From Alphaproteobacteria bacterium (GTDB lineage: Bacteria; Pseudomonadota; Alphaproteobacteria; Rickettsiales; JAIXRX01), in assembly GCA_027485005.1 (NCBI GenBank), contig JAIXRX010000013.1:1-12317 (forward strand): a DNA stretch of 12,317 nucleotides. Direction: 5' to 3'. Under the pieces are notes generated by a model. It had not been told where the DNA came from, made no database searches, and saw only the letters and a list, made by a program, of their open reading frames with translations. The position numbers and the translations under genes were made by a program. Of the stretch, positions 5,542 to 12,317 are shown in pieces. The first letter of the stretch is position 1. The number at the start of each line of letters is the position of its first letter.

Positions 5542-5940
5542 ATGGATAATAACTTAGTTCTCTTTCAAATGCTGCAAACCCGCATGGCCTACAATAGCCA
5601 GCGTCAGGCAGTTTTGGCCCAAAACATCGCGCAACACTCGATGCCGGGCGCGCAATCGCAAGATCTCAAGCCACTTGATTTCAATCGTCTGGCTGAAGCT
5701 GCCAGCGGCCGCATGTCAATGAAAACCACTAATGCTGCCCATCAGCAGCCTGCCCTTCCCTCTGGCCCTTATGGCGTTGAAAAATTACGTAAGCCTTTTG
5801 AAACAACCCCCACCAAAAGCAGTATCAACCTTGAAGAAGAACAACGTAAAATGTCACAAAATTCACTCGAATACCAAACGGCTACCAATATATACATGAA
5901 ATATGCAGCCATGATGAAAACTGCGGCAGGTTCGCGCTAG
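5542..5940 (+). CDS. flgB: Flagellar proximal rod protein FlgB
   Basis: The 132-residue protein is a component of the proximal rod, exported by the flagellar type III system. The N-terminal helix ends in RQAVLAQNIAQHSMPGAQ, the FlgB/FlgC rod motif (A-x-N-I-A-N-x-x-T-P-G-Y in most relatives). Here the second Asn is Gln and the Thr is Ser. Then comes DLKPLDF, which in FlgB begins the variable middle, and a C-terminal helix with N-S-L-E-YQTATNIYMKYAAMM. It leads the rod operon under the sigma-54 promoter. ATG 5542 is the only start that keeps the family N-terminus. A poor Shine-Dalgarno suggests weak or regulated initiation compared with flgC and fliE, which have strong ones. Confidence 0.95.
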   Translation: MDNNLVLFQMLQTRMAYNSQRQAVLAQNIAQHSMPGAQSQDLKPLDFNRLAEAASGRMSMKTTNAAHQQPALPSGPYGVEKLRKPFETTPTKSSINLEEEQRKMSQNSLEYQTATNIYMKYAAMMKTAAGSR

Positions 5941-5975
5941 TTTTTAACAGGTTATAGGATAAAAAGGAGGTACAT

Positions 5976-6392
5976 ATGCCACAAGATTTAATGGCTTCAA
6001 TGGATATCGCCGCTAGCGGCATGCAGGCTCAAAGCCAGCGGCTCCGCGTGGTATCTCAAAATATCGCCAACGCTAATTCAACCGGACGCGCACCAGGGGA
6101 AATGCCCTATCAACGCAAAACCATTTTCTTCAAAAATGTTCTCGACCGTGAATTGGGTGTAGAAAAAGTAGCCGTTGCACGCGAAGGAGTGGACAAGTCA
6201 AATGCCATTAGAAAATATGATCCAAGCCATCCTGCCGCCGACGAACAAGGCTATGTATTAATGCCTAATGTTAACTCCATGGTAGAAATGATGGATATGC
6301 GCGAAGCTCGCAGCTCCTATGAGGCGAACCTCAATGTGGTGGAAACATCAAAAAATCTGTTGATGCAAACCGTGGGCATGTTACGCAATTAA
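5976..6392 (+). CDS. flgC: Flagellar proximal rod protein FlgC
   Basis: The product has 138 residues, the usual FlgC size. The N-terminal rod motif is clear: ASGMQAQSQRLRVVSQNIAN followed by ANSTG, and then the PYQRK segment typical of FlgC. The C-terminus has GYVLMPNVN (residues 92-100), EMMDMREARSSYEANL and a final amphipathic helix that packs in the rod. A very good ribosome-binding site (AAGGAGGT, 4 nt before ATG) follows a 35-bp gap after flgB. FlgC sits with FlgB and FliE in the innermost rod. No oddities seen. Confidence 0.97.
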   Translation: MPQDLMASMDIAASGMQAQSQRLRVVSQNIANANSTGRAPGEMPYQRKTIFFKNVLDRELGVEKVAVAREGVDKSNAIRKYDPSHPAADEQGYVLMPNVNSMVEMMDMREARSSYEANLNVVETSKNLLMQTVGMLRN

Positions 6393-6424
6393 ACATAAAA
6401 TAAAAAATTAGACGGAGGTTATCT

Positions 6425-6760
6425 ATGAGTATCAATGCAGCACAGGCCGCTGGCGCCTATCGTCAAATTGCCAATATTCAAACCCCGAATAGCACCGCGA
6501 CCCAAGATAGCACGCAAACGGCAAGCACCCCTTCGGTGGACGCTTCTGGCTTTATGGACATGGTGGGCAGCGCCATGCAAAGCGCCAAACAATCAACTTA
6601 TGCAGGTGAGCAAGCAAGCCTTAAAGGCATTGCGGGGAAAATTCCGTTGCATGAGCTGGTAAATTCTGTGACACAGGCAGAACTGGCAGTTAATACCATT
6701 GTAGCCGTACGCGACAAAGTGATTAACGCCTATCAAGATATTATCAAAATGCCGATTTAA
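6425..6760 (+). CDS. fliE: Flagellar hook-basal body protein FliE
   Basis: The 111-residue protein joins the MS ring to the rod and is the first export substrate. The first half is Ala/Ser/Thr/Gln-rich and poorly conserved. The second half carries the FliE signature: LHELVNSVTQAELAV, then VAVRDKVINAYQDI and a final Met-Pro-Ile. The start at 6425 follows GGAGG at 6 nt. It lies 32 bp after flgC and 18 bp before fliQ, in the same transcription unit. Confidence 0.95.
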   Translation: MSINAAQAAGAYRQIANIQTPNSTATQDSTQTASTPSVDASGFMDMVGSAMQSAKQSTYAGEQASLKGIAGKIPLHELVNSVTQAELAVNTIVAVRDKVINAYQDIIKMPI

Positions 6761-6778
6761 CCAAGCGGAAATAGCCCC

Positions 6779-7057
6779 ATGAATGCCATTGAAGTGGTTG
6801 ATGTGATGCGAGATGCCATGTGGCTTCTCATCAAACTTTCCGCCCCTTTAATGCTGTGCGCGTTGATTGTCGGCTTAGCGATTTCCCTCCTACAAGCCCT
6901 GACTCAGATTCAGGAAATGACACTGACTTTTGTACCTAAAATGCTGGCACTTTTCTTTCTGTTGATGGCACTGGCCCCCTTTATGATTTCACAGATGACG
7001 GACTATTCTCATAGTCTTTTCACACGCATGGTAGAAATTGGCAAAGAAGACCGCTAG
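6779..7057 (+). CDS. fliQ: Flagellar export gate protein FliQ
   Basis: The product has 92 residues with two long membrane hairpin helices (about 16-40 and 52-75), as in FliQ. The loop between them holds the family motif SLLQALTQIQEMTLTFVPK. FliQ packs around the FliP-FliR core of the export gate. The Shine-Dalgarno is weak (CGGAAA about 9 nt before ATG), so translation may depend on coupling to fliE 18 bp upstream. The gene order fliQ-fliR-flhB is typical. Confidence 0.97.
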   Translation: MNAIEVVDVMRDAMWLLIKLSAPLMLCALIVGLAISLLQALTQIQEMTLTFVPKMLALFFLLMALAPFMISQMTDYSHSLFTRMVEIGKEDR

Positions 7058-7090
7058 GATGCCTCAACCTTTCAAAACGGCGCGGGTCTC

Positions 7091-7852
7091 ATGATCGAAC
7101 AACTGCTTGTTAGTCATATTTTTGCATTCATGCTGGCCTTCAGCCGCTTGGGTACGTGCATGATGTTACTACCAGGCTTTGGAGAAATTTATGTGCCTGT
7201 GTGGGTGCGCTTAAGCCTTGCGCTATCTATCTCTTTAATCATGATGCCGCTGGTGCACAGCATGAACGTTGCCATGCCAACGAGCGGATTTGCACTAGGA
7301 AGCTTACTAATTGCTGAGGCAACCGTGGGCGTTTTCATTGCCATGCTTTGCCGTATTTTGATTGCCACCATCCATACTCTCGGCACCATTATTTCAATTC
7401 AATCAGGCTTGGCCGCCGCTATGATGTTTGATGTCAATCAAGCTAGCCAAGGAACAGTGATTGGCAATATGTTGAGTATAACAGCGATTGTACTGTGGTT
7501 TGTGATGGATTTTCATCATCTCATCATTCGCTCGCTTTATGTCTCGTATGACACATTTTTAGTCGGGGGCTTCCCTCCCCCCTCCGATATGCTCACCGCC
7601 TACACTGAATTACTTAGAACCAGCTTCAGCCTTGCCCTACAGCTCTCAGCTCCGATTGTGGTTGTGACTATGTTAATTAACGTGGGTGGCGGCATTCTTT
7701 CACGTCTTATGCCTACCATGCAGGTTTTCTTTTTGTTAATGCCCGCACAAATACTTTTTACCTTCTTTCTGATTACCGCCACGGTTGGCGGACTATTTTT
7801 ATGGTATCTAGAATATGTAGAAAATGCGCTCACCACCTTGATTCCACAATAA
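7091..7852 (+). CDS. fliR: Flagellar export gate protein FliR
   Basis: The product has 253 residues, full length for FliR. It is hydrophobic throughout with about six membrane segments. Family features include the N-terminal FSRLGTCMMLLPGFGE (17-32), the VPVWVRLSLALSIS segment and the Glu-containing LLIAEATVG (72-80) followed by R-I-L. Further on come QSGLAAAMMFD (104-114) and a C-terminal LSRLMPTMQVFFLLMPAQI. FliR forms the export gate pore with FliP. It starts 33 bp after fliQ without a strong ribosome-binding site, and flhB follows after 9 bp. Confidence 0.97.
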   Translation: MIEQLLVSHIFAFMLAFSRLGTCMMLLPGFGEIYVPVWVRLSLALSISLIMMPLVHSMNVAMPTSGFALGSLLIAEATVGVFIAMLCRILIATIHTLGTIISIQSGLAAAMMFDVNQASQGTVIGNMLSITAIVLWFVMDFHHLIIRSLYVSYDTFLVGGFPPPSDMLTAYTELLRTSFSLALQLSAPIVVVTMLINVGGGILSRLMPTMQVFFLLMPAQILFTFFLITATVGGLFLWYLEYVENALTTLIPQ

Positions 7853-7861
7853 GGAGGGTGC

Positions 7862-8971
7862 ATGTCAGAAGAAGAGGATGATGCCTCTAAAACAGAGGAT
7901 GCCAGTCAAAAGAAAATCGAGGACTCTTTCAAAAAAGGACAAGTCTTTTCCTCGCGAGAGATTTCAAATTTTTTCTTAATGCTTGGGCTCACTTTTTTTA
8001 TGGCGTGGGTAGCTGCGTGGCTAATGCAACGCATTAGCGGTGGTTTGGCAGGCTATATTACTCGGCCAGACAGCATACAGATGGATACCACCGCCATTGG
8101 CTATCTCATGAATGACCTTGCATGGAACATGCTAGGATGGATGGCGATTCCATTTGCCGTCATGGTGCTGGTGGCACTGATTGCTGGCACAGTGCAACGA
8201 CCCTTTGTTTTTTCTGCAGAGCCGCTCAAGCCACAAGTTAGCCGTATTTCTCCTGTCAGCGGATTTAAGCGTATTTTTTCTGGTAAATCTTTTGTTGAGT
8301 TCTTCAAAGGCATCCTGAAAATCTGCTTCATTGGTTATATTATATACCATATTCTTAGATCTGAATTCAGTTACCTTATGCCATTAATGGATGGCGACAC
8401 TTTTGGACTACTAGCGTTTCTTGAGCATGCCACTATGCGCATTCTAGTGGCTGTCACTATCACTTTATTTTTCCTTTCCATGGCCGACTATCTCTATCAG
8501 CGTTTTGACTTTTACAAACGTCTGCGCATGACCAAACAAGAAACCAAAGATGAATATAAGCAGCAAGAGGGCGACCCACATGTCAAACAACGACTACGCG
8601 GGATTCGCCGTGAACGTGCGCGCAAACGCATGATGGCAGATGTACCAAAGGCCGATGTTATTATCACGAACCCAACCCACTTTGCAGTGGCGCTGCAATA
8701 TGACCCGAGTAGCATGCAAGCACCAAAATTACTAGCCAAGGGCGCAGATAAAGTGGCACTTCGTATCCGCGAGATTGGGGAAGAGCACAAAATTATTGTT
8801 GTCCGAAATCCACCCGTAGCGCGCATGATTTATGATTCAGTAGATGTGGATGAGTTTATTAAAATGGAACATTATAAAGCCGTAGCTGAGATTATTGGCT
8901 ATGTTTATAAGTTGCGTGGCAAAAATGCGCCCAAAGCGCCAAACATGAGTCCATCCAGCAAAAGACGCTAG
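7862..8971 (+). CDS. flhB: Flagellar export substrate-switch protein FlhB
   Basis: The product has 369 residues. It begins with an acidic stretch and K-T-E-D-A-S-x-K-K (10-18), a FlhB/YscU hallmark. Four membrane helices follow (about 36-55, 90-110, 148-165, 188-210), with the PVSGFKRIFS loop at 131-140. The cytoplasmic domain contains a basic helix and the autocleavage site N270-P271-T272-H273. Cleavage between Asn and Pro switches export from rod/hook to filament substrates. The C-terminal domain ends YKAVAEIIGYVYKLRG plus a basic tail. AAGGAGG lies 4 nt before ATG. A second, NPTH-less copy of the C-terminal domain is encoded at 4744-5112. Confidence 0.98.
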   Translation: MSEEEDDASKTEDASQKKIEDSFKKGQVFSSREISNFFLMLGLTFFMAWVAAWLMQRISGGLAGYITRPDSIQMDTTAIGYLMNDLAWNMLGWMAIPFAVMVLVALIAGTVQRPFVFSAEPLKPQVSRISPVSGFKRIFSGKSFVEFFKGILKICFIGYIIYHILRSEFSYLMPLMDGDTFGLLAFLEHATMRILVAVTITLFFLSMADYLYQRFDFYKRLRMTKQETKDEYKQQEGDPHVKQRLRGIRRERARKRMMADVPKADVIITNPTHFAVALQYDPSSMQAPKLLAKGADKVALRIREIGEEHKIIVVRNPPVARMIYDSVDVDEFIKMEHYKAVAEIIGYVYKLRGKNAPKAPNMSPSSKRR

Positions 8972-8985
8972 AACCCAAGCGCTGC

Positions 8986-9978
8986 ATGCGCTATAAGTGC
9001 TTCATGAGAACAATAGAGAATATTCAACAACAATTGCATGAACCTGACTTTGCCATCCGGCAACAGATTGGGCTTTTGTTGCCAACTATTAGCCTTATTC
9101 TTATGACGTTCTTGGCGCTGCTTGTTGCCGCATGGCAATTCCCCATTGAAGAAGCACCTGTGGTATATGCCATTTCTTTATTTGTGGTCGTCGCGATTGC
9201 TATTTCCCTTGGGATGGCACGATTACAGCAACAAAAAGATATGCTTCTCATGAGTGAATTTCAAAACGCCATGCTTGCCTCGGCGGCACGCATTCAAAGT
9301 CGTTTCTGCCTAATTTTTAAACGCGACGGTGGGCTAGTATATTTTGATCCAGGCTTTCAACGGCTTTTTCCTCAAGCAACCCGTCAGATTAGTACACTCG
9401 ACGAAATGCTGCAGCGCAATGTGTTCCCTCGTGCGCTTGAAAAAGAACTGAGCGATCTATTGAGCGCTGAAAAAAACGGCCTAATTATGATTCCTCTGGT
9501 GACATCAGACGGGGCAAATAAGTATGTTATCAACGTCGACTTGCTGCCTAAACCTAAAGGTTATTTCCTATTACGTGGCCGCGAATTTGTAGAAAAGCGC
9601 AGTGGCACTGCCGAGGTACAAACGTTGGCGTCACCTGCCAACGTCACAGCGAATACCCTCACATCTGTACAACAATGGGCTTCACAAACTAATTTACCAT
9701 TCTTTGTATTAGACAAAATAGGAAATTATGTTTGCGCATCTGCATCGCTTCTTGAAAAACTTAACTATTCAAACATTGAAGGGCTGCCATTCCATACGCT
9801 CTTTTATAAGGTGGGCTTGAGTAATTTACATCACCCACCACAAGACGATTATTCTGGTGACATCACGCTGTTGCATCAGTCCGGCACGTTAATTCCTGCC
9901 TATATGAAATTTATTGCCCTCGATAGTTCTGGCTATATCGGGTTTGTTTCTTTTTCTCCTCCTAGCCCCTCTTTATAA
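8986..9978 (+). CDS. cckA: N-terminal half of CckA: two membrane helices and PAS-like sensor domains (stop before kinase part)
   Basis: The product has 330 residues. Two membrane helices (about 29-50 and 57-78) are followed by two PAS-like regions (about 104-200, with a D-GGLVYFDPGFQRLF motif, and 225-325, with FFVLDKIGNYV). There is no catalytic domain. The next gene supplies a further PAS, a histidine kinase and a receiver. Both are in the same reading frame with only TAA-ATC-ATT between this protein's last codon and the next ATG. Together they form the architecture of CckA, the membrane histidine kinase that feeds ChpT and CtrA in alphaproteobacteria. The location right behind flhB agrees with Caulobacter. 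There is no clear ribosome-binding site; ATG 9004 is an alternative start. Either a real two-protein version or a nonsense-interrupted gene. Confidence 0.85.
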   Translation: MRYKCFMRTIENIQQQLHEPDFAIRQQIGLLLPTISLILMTFLALLVAAWQFPIEEAPVVYAISLFVVVAIAISLGMARLQQQKDMLLMSEFQNAMLASAARIQSRFCLIFKRDGGLVYFDPGFQRLFPQATRQISTLDEMLQRNVFPRALEKELSDLLSAEKNGLIMIPLVTSDGANKYVINVDLLPKPKGYFLLRGREFVEKRSGTAEVQTLASPANVTANTLTSVQQWASQTNLPFFVLDKIGNYVCASASLLEKLNYSNIEGLPFHTLFYKVGLSNLHHPPQDDYSGDITLLHQSGTLIPAYMKFIALDSSGYIGFVSFSPPSPSL

Positions 9979-9984
9979 ATCATT

Positions 9985-11502
9985 ATGTCTTTTTCTTTTT
10001 CTTGGATCCACGCCCTCCCCCACCTGATTGCTATCTTGGATAAATCGGGCAAGGTATTGGCACATAACTTTCCCGCAACCACTCACAGTAATGTTTCTGA
10101 GTGGAAAATGCTGGTAGACGACAATGATCATACGAGCGTTGCGAACTATATTGAAAAAATCTGGCAAGGCGATCACGCTCAGGATATTGATGTTAAAATG
10201 GCGGGAAATGAAGCAAAGAGCTGCTTACTTTCTGCGGCTTTGTGGGCGTGCGAAAACCAATCATTTCTGATTTCGCATTGGACGGATGTGACCGAACAGA
10301 AAAGCTTAGAAATGCGTTTCGCCCACTCACAAAAGATGCAGGCTGTTGGACAGCTCGCAGGCGGGATTGCCCATGACTTTAATAACTTGCTCACGGCCAT
10401 GATTGGTTTTTGTGATCTTCTTCTGATGCGCCATCCCGCAGGGGATCAATCCTTTGCGGATATTATGCAAATTAAACAGAATGCCAACCGAGCAGCAAAT
10501 CTGGTGCGTCAACTACTGGCATTCTCGCGCCGACAGACGTTGCAACCAAAATTGCTAGATATGACCGATGTGCTGGCCGATATATCACACCTGCTGCGCC
10601 GATTGCTTGGCGAAAACATTGAACTTAAAATGACTCATGGCCGTGATATTGGTATGGTGAAAGCCGACCAAGGGCAGCTGGAGCAAGTGCTTATCAATCT
10701 GGCGGTTAATGCGCGTGACGCTATGAATAGCGCTAATAAAGGCAATGGCGCGCTGACCATTCAAACTAGCGTGGTTAATGTTACCAAAGACTATAAACTG
10801 GACCCTAGCCTGATTACCCCTTCCGACGATGAAAATATTAGTGAAGGAGAATATATTCTGGTGGAAATGATTGATACAGGCACTGGCATTCCACTAGAGA
10901 TTGTACAAAAGATTTTCGAGCCGTTCTTCTCAACCAAAGAAATTGGCTCTGGCACTGGGCTTGGGCTGTCTACTGTTTACGGCATTGTGAAACAAACGGG
11001 CGGCTATGTGTATGTGAAAACCACACAAGATGTTGGAACTAATTTTAGCTTGTTCTTTAAGCGATATAACGAAGAAACCCCTAAGCAGATAGCACCCGAA
11101 AAAGTTGCTGAGAGCTATAAAGGTGAAGATCTTTCAGGTGTGGGGACTATTTTATTGGTAGAAGATGAAACGCCCGTGCGCACTTTTGCAGCGCGCGCAC
11201 TCCGCAACAAGGGCTATACTGTGCTGGAAGCGGATTGTGGAGAAGCCGCACTGGAAGTTGCCGCCGAACATGGCGACGCTATTCAGGTGGTGTTGAGCGA
11301 CGTGATTATGCCGGGCATGAACGGCCCAGAGATGGTCGAAGAACTTCTGAAAACCCACCCACATGTGCGTTTAATTTTTATGTCTGGCTATGCGGAAGAT
11401 GTGCTGAATCATTATCAAGACAAGCGCCAATTTGACTTCTTGCCCAAGCCTTTCACGCTCAAGCAGCTGGCCAGCAAAGTCAAAGAAGTAGTGGATCGGT
11501 AG
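9985..11502 (+). CDS. cckA: C-terminal half of CckA: PAS, histidine kinase and receiver domains
   Basis: The product has 505 residues. It has a PAS domain (about 7-108), then the DHp helix with VGQLAGGIAHDFNNLLTAMI, where H130 is the phosphorylated His, and ATPase boxes: N-box around N238 and N242, DTGTGIP (297-303), FEPFFSTK (311-318), GSGTGLGLS (321-329). A receiver domain follows with E393/D394, phosphoacceptor D439, S467 and K488. The stretch FADIMQIKQNANRAANLVRQ is characteristic of CckA. All catalytic residues are present, so the kinase should be active. No membrane segment is in this half, so if made separately it would be soluble unless it associates with the upstream product. ATG 9985 is 6 nt past the preceding TAA and has no Shine-Dalgarno; reinitiation or read-through would be needed. 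Confidence 0.95.
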   Translation: MSFSFSWIHALPHLIAILDKSGKVLAHNFPATTHSNVSEWKMLVDDNDHTSVANYIEKIWQGDHAQDIDVKMAGNEAKSCLLSAALWACENQSFLISHWTDVTEQKSLEMRFAHSQKMQAVGQLAGGIAHDFNNLLTAMIGFCDLLLMRHPAGDQSFADIMQIKQNANRAANLVRQLLAFSRRQTLQPKLLDMTDVLADISHLLRRLLGENIELKMTHGRDIGMVKADQGQLEQVLINLAVNARDAMNSANKGNGALTIQTSVVNVTKDYKLDPSLITPSDDENISEGEYILVEMIDTGTGIPLEIVQKIFEPFFSTKEIGSGTGLGLSTVYGIVKQTGGYVYVKTTQDVGTNFSLFFKRYNEETPKQIAPEKVAESYKGEDLSGVGTILLVEDETPVRTFAARALRNKGYTVLEADCGEAALEVAAEHGDAIQVVLSDVIMPGMNGPEMVEELLKTHPHVRLIFMSGYAEDVLNHYQDKRQFDFLPKPFTLKQLASKVKEVVDR

Positions 11503-11552
11503 AGAATCCGCTATACTCACTTGATTAATTGTTCCAACTGAAGGGCATCGTG

Positions 11553-12305
11553 ATGTCACAGAATCTTAAGAAGCATGGATTTTCGCTGGTTGAACTCGCC
11601 ATTGTTCTGGTAATTATCGGCTTAATAACCGGTGGTATTTTAACGGGGCAAGACCTAATCAAAGCCAGTGAAGTTAACAGCCTTTATGCGGATACCAATA
11701 AGTACAAGGTGGCTGTTAATACCTTTAAACTCAAATATAATGCGTTACCTGGAGACATGGCAAACGCCACTGCCTATTGGACAGCAGAAACCTGCCCAGG
11801 CGCTGTCGGTGGCAATGCCACTGGCACTTGTAATGGAAATGGCGATGGACAAATTGCATTCTCTGATTGGGTAACGCCTGCAACAAATGAATATTTCCGC
11901 GCATGGGAACATCTCTCACTAGCCGGGCTTCTTCCTGGCGGCTACACAGGGTTACCTGCGACCGCAACGATTGCAACAGCAGTGGTCGCTGGCTCAAACT
12001 TACCAGCCCACCGCATGAACGGATTTTTCTCAATGGGATATAGCCCTGGTTGGTCTTGGACATTCAGTATGTATGGACATTATTTTCAAGCCTATGGAAC
12101 AACCCCTTACGCTTTTCCACTGACTCCTGTAGAAGCCGCATCAATCGATAGTAAATTTGATGATGGAAAACCAGGAACAGGAACCATTTCTGCTCCTAAT
12201 GCCACGCTTGTTGCAGGGTGCTCCAGCTCGGACGTGGCAAGCACGGCAACCTATACGCTCACAGGCACAAGCGCGATCTGCCCTCTTTTATTCTGGCTTA
12301 AATAA
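11553..12305 (+). CDS. Prepilin-like protein D
   Basis: The product has 250 residues. Residues 1-9 (basic, ending in Gly9) and F10-SLVELAIVLVIIG form a canonical prepilin cleavage/methylation site with Glu14 at mature position 5. After the helix come YKVAVNTFKLKYNALPGD (51-68), NATAYW, a GNGDGQI loop (95-101, resembling an Asp/Asn calcium loop), W-x-HLSLAGLL (118-127) and DSKFDDGKPGTG (199-210). A pair of Cys (223 and 243) near the end could form a C-terminal disulfide loop as in many pilins. These motifs recur in the first half of pilin C on the left. ATG 11553 is chosen with AAGGG 9 nt upstream; the frame stays open to a TTG at 11529. It starts 50 bp after cckA; TATACT at 11512-11517 could be a -10 box, but no matching -35 is seen. 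Confidence 0.88.
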   Translation: MSQNLKKHGFSLVELAIVLVIIGLITGGILTGQDLIKASEVNSLYADTNKYKVAVNTFKLKYNALPGDMANATAYWTAETCPGAVGGNATGTCNGNGDGQIAFSDWVTPATNEYFRAWEHLSLAGLLPGGYTGLPATATIATAVVAGSNLPAHRMNGFFSMGYSPGWSWTFSMYGHYFQAYGTTPYAFPLTPVEAASIDSKFDDGKPGTGTISAPNATLVAGCSSSDVASTATYTLTGTSAICPLLFWLK

Positions 12306-12317
12306 TTACAACATCGC

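Noticed and set aside
6946..6962. TGGCAC inside fliQ as a second sigma-54 promoter
   Set aside because: The -12 GC is missing at the required spacing, and the site is within a coding region.
8512..8826. Minus-strand open frame of 104 codons inside flhB
   Set aside because: It lies opposite the most conserved part of FlhB, and the translation is Arg/Ser/Cys-rich without family features.
11529..11552. Upstream TTG start for pilin D
   Set aside because: It would lengthen the leader by eight residues without a suitable Shine-Dalgarno. ATG 11553 gives a short basic leader typical of prepilins and has AAGGG upstream.
11731..12063. Minus-strand open frame of 110 codons inside pilin D
   Set aside because: Antisense shadow of a well-supported prepilin gene; no motif or ribosome-binding site.

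Overview
The window looks like chromosomal DNA of a flagellated alphaproteobacterium of moderate GC, from a lineage I cannot name from sequence alone. Three things point that way. CckA, an alphaproteobacterial cell-cycle kinase, is unmistakable here, interrupted by one in-frame stop codon. It sits directly behind fliQ-fliR-flhB, the order I recall from Caulobacter. The divergent flagellar promoter is of the sigma-54 type. No tRNA, rRNA, insertion sequence or CRISPR array is visible.

Layout, left to right. (1) 1-2976, minus strand: three prepilin-like genes joined by two ATGA overlaps (pilins A, B and C in order of transcription). A and B are paralogues. B and C carry Cys-rich C-terminal extensions, and in C these are thrombospondin type-1-like modules that run off the window edge. 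(2) 3070-5362, minus strand: a compact operon csrA - flhX (an FlhB C-domain homologue without the cleavage motif) - unknown helical protein - fliO - fliP - small membrane protein. (3) 5363-5541: a divergent control region with a sigma-54 consensus facing flgB, and a 60-bp-spaced duplication that includes the csrA ribosome-binding site. (4) 5542-8971, plus strand: flgB-flgC-fliE-fliQ-fliR-flhB, giving proximal rod parts and export-gate parts. (5) 8986-11502, plus strand: cckA as two in-frame halves separated by a single TAA. (6) 11553-12305, plus strand: a fourth prepilin-like gene (D), of the same family as the N-terminal part of pilin C.

How the parts fit. FliO, FliP, FliQ, FliR and FlhB build the flagellar export gate. 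FlgB, FlgC and FliE form the rod base that is exported first. FlhX may act as an extra substrate-switch domain, and CsrA could tune translation of late or early flagellar mRNA. CckA feeds the ChpT-CtrA phosphorelay, which in Caulobacter controls early flagellar genes, so its linkage to this operon makes functional sense. Pilins on both flanks suggest a locus for surface appendages. No pilus motor, secretin or prepilin peptidase gene lies in the window, so their assembly machinery must be elsewhere.

The most unusual items are the pilin with thrombospondin-like modules, the split CckA, and the overlap of a sigma-54 promoter with a duplicated csrA leader element.
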